Shown here: piece after piece, positions 61,639 through 63,049 of the stretch | Layout of the letters: each line of letters opens with the position of its first letter | Numbering within the stretch: the first letter of the stretch is position 1 | Assembly: GCA_002331025.1 (NCBI GenBank) | Contig: DCYG01000006.1 | Coordinates: 393 to 63,441, forward strand | Direction of reading: 5' to 3' | Source: Firmicutes bacterium UBA2116 | Lineage (GTDB): Bacteria; Bacillota; Clostridia; Tissierellales; Sedimentibacteraceae | Length of the DNA stretch: 63,049 nt | Position numbers and translations under genes: made by a program | The notes under the pieces: generated by a model | What the model saw: only the letters and a program-made list of their open reading frames with translations | The model's database searches: none | Told to the model about the DNA's origin: nothing

Positions 61639-61873
61639 CTAAACTTATTATTGTAACAACCAATTATATAATATATAATTATCACTAAAATATGATTAGA
61701 AAACCGTAAGAATTTCATTATATTTTTCATTATTAAAATATACTTTTCATTTTGAAACAAATATATTTTTTTTGTAATGTACTATTGATTAATTATAGAT
61801 ACATGACAGTAGAATTTATTGAAATTCAAGCATTATAAATTTTATTAAAATTAATTATTGTTTTTTTATTATT

Positions 61874-61890
61874 TTGGCATAATTATTGCT
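61874..61890 (+). promoter_or_regulatory. Sigma54 promoter upstream of the U32-like gene
   Basis: TTGGCATAATTATTGCT, with GG (61876-61877) and GC (61888-61889) separated by ten bases, almost identical to the TTGGCAC-N5-TTGCT consensus. The remaining gap (61548-62000) is very AT-rich and shows no gene. Confidence 0.8.
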
Positions 61891-62000
61891 CCATATACAA
61901 GCAAATAATAAAATATTGTACCAAATCCGGAAATGGTAGATTTTTATATTTCAAGCTTGAGTTAAATATTATTTAATAAGATTATGGAGGATTAAACAAA

Positions 62001-62936
62001 ATGATGGAAAATACAAGAGAGTTTTTATCAGGTATCGGCTTACCAAAAGGTGATGCATTTGATTGCCCGACTTCTGAAAAAAGATTTCCTTCAGGAGCTC
62101 ATTTCGGTATAGAGGTCCCGACTATTAATACTGCGGTAGCATGTAAGGCACTTATAGAAGAGGCAGAAAGATTAGGTATACAAATAAACAGGGTTGACGA
62201 AACCTACGGTGCATTTCGCCATACCTTTACTGAATTAAAAGAATATGCTGCTATTTGTAAAGCTCACGGTTCCGGCCTGAACATGTCCATAGGGCCAAGA
62301 GCTGCTTATGACACAAGTGCTACAAGATTAAGTGAACAAGGAAGAGTTATAGCATACAGATTAAGAGGACAAGAGCAAGTTGCAAGAGCAATAGAAGATG
62401 CGAAACGTATAGCTGAAGCAGGAATAAGAGGCTTAATAGTTTATGATGAAGGTTTGTTGTGGGTGTTGGATGAAGCAAGAAAAGCAGGACAGCTTCCTGA
62501 AGATATGAAATTCAAGAATTCGGCACATAACGGACAAGGAAATCCCGCAAGCTTTAAGCTGCTTGAAAGATTAGGTGCTGACTCCATAAATCCTGTAAGA
62601 GATTTGTCAATCCCTATGTTGGCTGCATTGAGACAAACAATTGAAGTTCCGTTAGACTTACATACAGACAATCCTCCGGGATCAGGCGGATTTATAAGAG
62701 TGTATGAAGCTCCTGAAATGGTGCGATGTTGTTCACCGGTTTACTTAAAAACAGGTAATTCATGTGTATCAGGTCATGGTCAATTGACAACTGCACAAAA
62801 TGGTATCGATATGGCAAGACAGGCAGCCATAGTTCTTGAAATGGTTCACAGATATTATCCTGAAGCAATTCAGTTAAAAGCCGGAGAGGCAGATCCACAA
62901 ATAGCAGATGTAAAAGAAGCCGCTTTAGCATATTAA
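62001..62936 (+). CDS. U32-peptidase-like TIM-barrel protein
   Basis: A 311-residue cytoplasmic protein without signal peptide or membrane segments. The regular strand-helix pattern, GIRGLIVYDEGLLWVLDEARKAG, KLLERLGADSINPVRDLSIPMLAALRQ and VPLDLHTDNPPGSGGF suggest a TIM-barrel related to the U32 family. The catalytic role is not known. The ATG at 62001 (of two adjacent ATGs) has GGAGG ten bases upstream. A sigma54 promoter about 110 bases upstream implies tight activator control. Any downstream operon partner lies outside the window. Confidence 0.55.
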   Translation: MMENTREFLSGIGLPKGDAFDCPTSEKRFPSGAHFGIEVPTINTAVACKALIEEAERLGIQINRVDETYGAFRHTFTELKEYAAICKAHGSGLNMSIGPRAAYDTSATRLSEQGRVIAYRLRGQEQVARAIEDAKRIAEAGIRGLIVYDEGLLWVLDEARKAGQLPEDMKFKNSAHNGQGNPASFKLLERLGADSINPVRDLSIPMLAALRQTIEVPLDLHTDNPPGSGGFIRVYEAPEMVRCCSPVYLKTGNSCVSGHGQLTTAQNGIDMARQAAIVLEMVHRYYPEAIQLKAGEADPQIADVKEAALAY

Positions 62937-62974
62937 TTAGTTGCTGCTATTTGCAGCATACTGATAAATTGTTA

Positions 62975-63018
62975 AATTATCTCTCTTGTTTGATTTGTTT
63001 CTTGCAGGAGAGATAATT
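62975..63018 (+). terminator. Possible terminator after the U32-like gene
   Basis: A perfect 11-bp stem, AATTATCTCTC (62975-62985) with its complement (63008-63018), and a 22-nt loop; the T-run is short and interrupted. Confidence 0.55.
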
Positions 63019-63049
63019 ATATATATTTTTAGGAAGTTGTTAAAAGAAA

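Overview
The window is a low-GC, gene-dense stretch (most genes about 35% GC) with strong AGGAGG ribosome-binding sites, frequent TTG/GTG starts and hairpin-plus-T-run terminators. Gene content (GerMN germination-type lipoprotein, S-layer homology protein, Rex, group B-type [FeFe] hydrogenase, U32-like protein, NADP-type glutamate dehydrogenase, catabolic ornithine carbamoyltransferase with carbamate kinase) points to an anaerobic, amino-acid-using Firmicute of the Clostridia/Tissierellia type. The genus cannot be fixed from the sequence alone. No rRNA, tRNA, CRISPR array or complete insertion sequence was seen.

Layout. 1-6600: MBL-fold hydrolase, sensor-poor chemotaxis receptor, alkylation-repair pair (alkA, ogt), a secreted modular protein and a DMT exporter. 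6641-10804: a minus-strand methionine operon (metF, separate MetH reactivation protein, truncated metH) behind a consensus promoter and a SAM-I riboswitch with terminator. 11028-21109: a uronate/keto-sugar-acid locus with glycerate kinase, kdgK-eda, an IclR regulator, and a TRAP transporter-SDR-SDR-DlgD-like-YhcH operon; the eda and TRAP promoters share a 38-bp operator-like sequence. 21331-23124: thioredoxin-like ferredoxin plus [FeFe] hydrogenase. 23182-28135: TetR-controlled ABC export system with palindromic operators over its own promoter. 28185-35078: FAD dehydrogenase, Ca-type P-ATPase, MocR regulator, PgeF. 

35117-46606 is the most striking part: two tandem guanidine-modifying hydrolases (arginine deiminase/DDAH superfamily), a PAS-sigma54 activator, a complete Opp/Dpp-type transporter, ornithine carbamoyltransferase and carbamate kinase. 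Sigma54 promoters of textbook geometry face outward on both sides of the activator gene. The simplest reading is ATP-yielding catabolism of arginine or a substituted arginine through citrulline, with the tandem hydrolases in place of a canonical ArcA.

46712-53900: GerMN lipoprotein, a frameshifted 7TM histidine kinase overlapping tail-to-tail with its likely response regulator in a GC-richer patch, an SLH protein, a DUF2442-like protein and an orphan substrate-binding lipoprotein. 54160-63049: phosphate transport (PiT plus DUF47), rex, gdhA, an aldehyde dehydrogenase with a terminator-bearing leader, an AI-2E family permease and a U32-like protein behind a third sigma54 promoter. Small palindromic dispersed repeats occur throughout, and in two cases they supply the stop codon or C-terminus of a gene.
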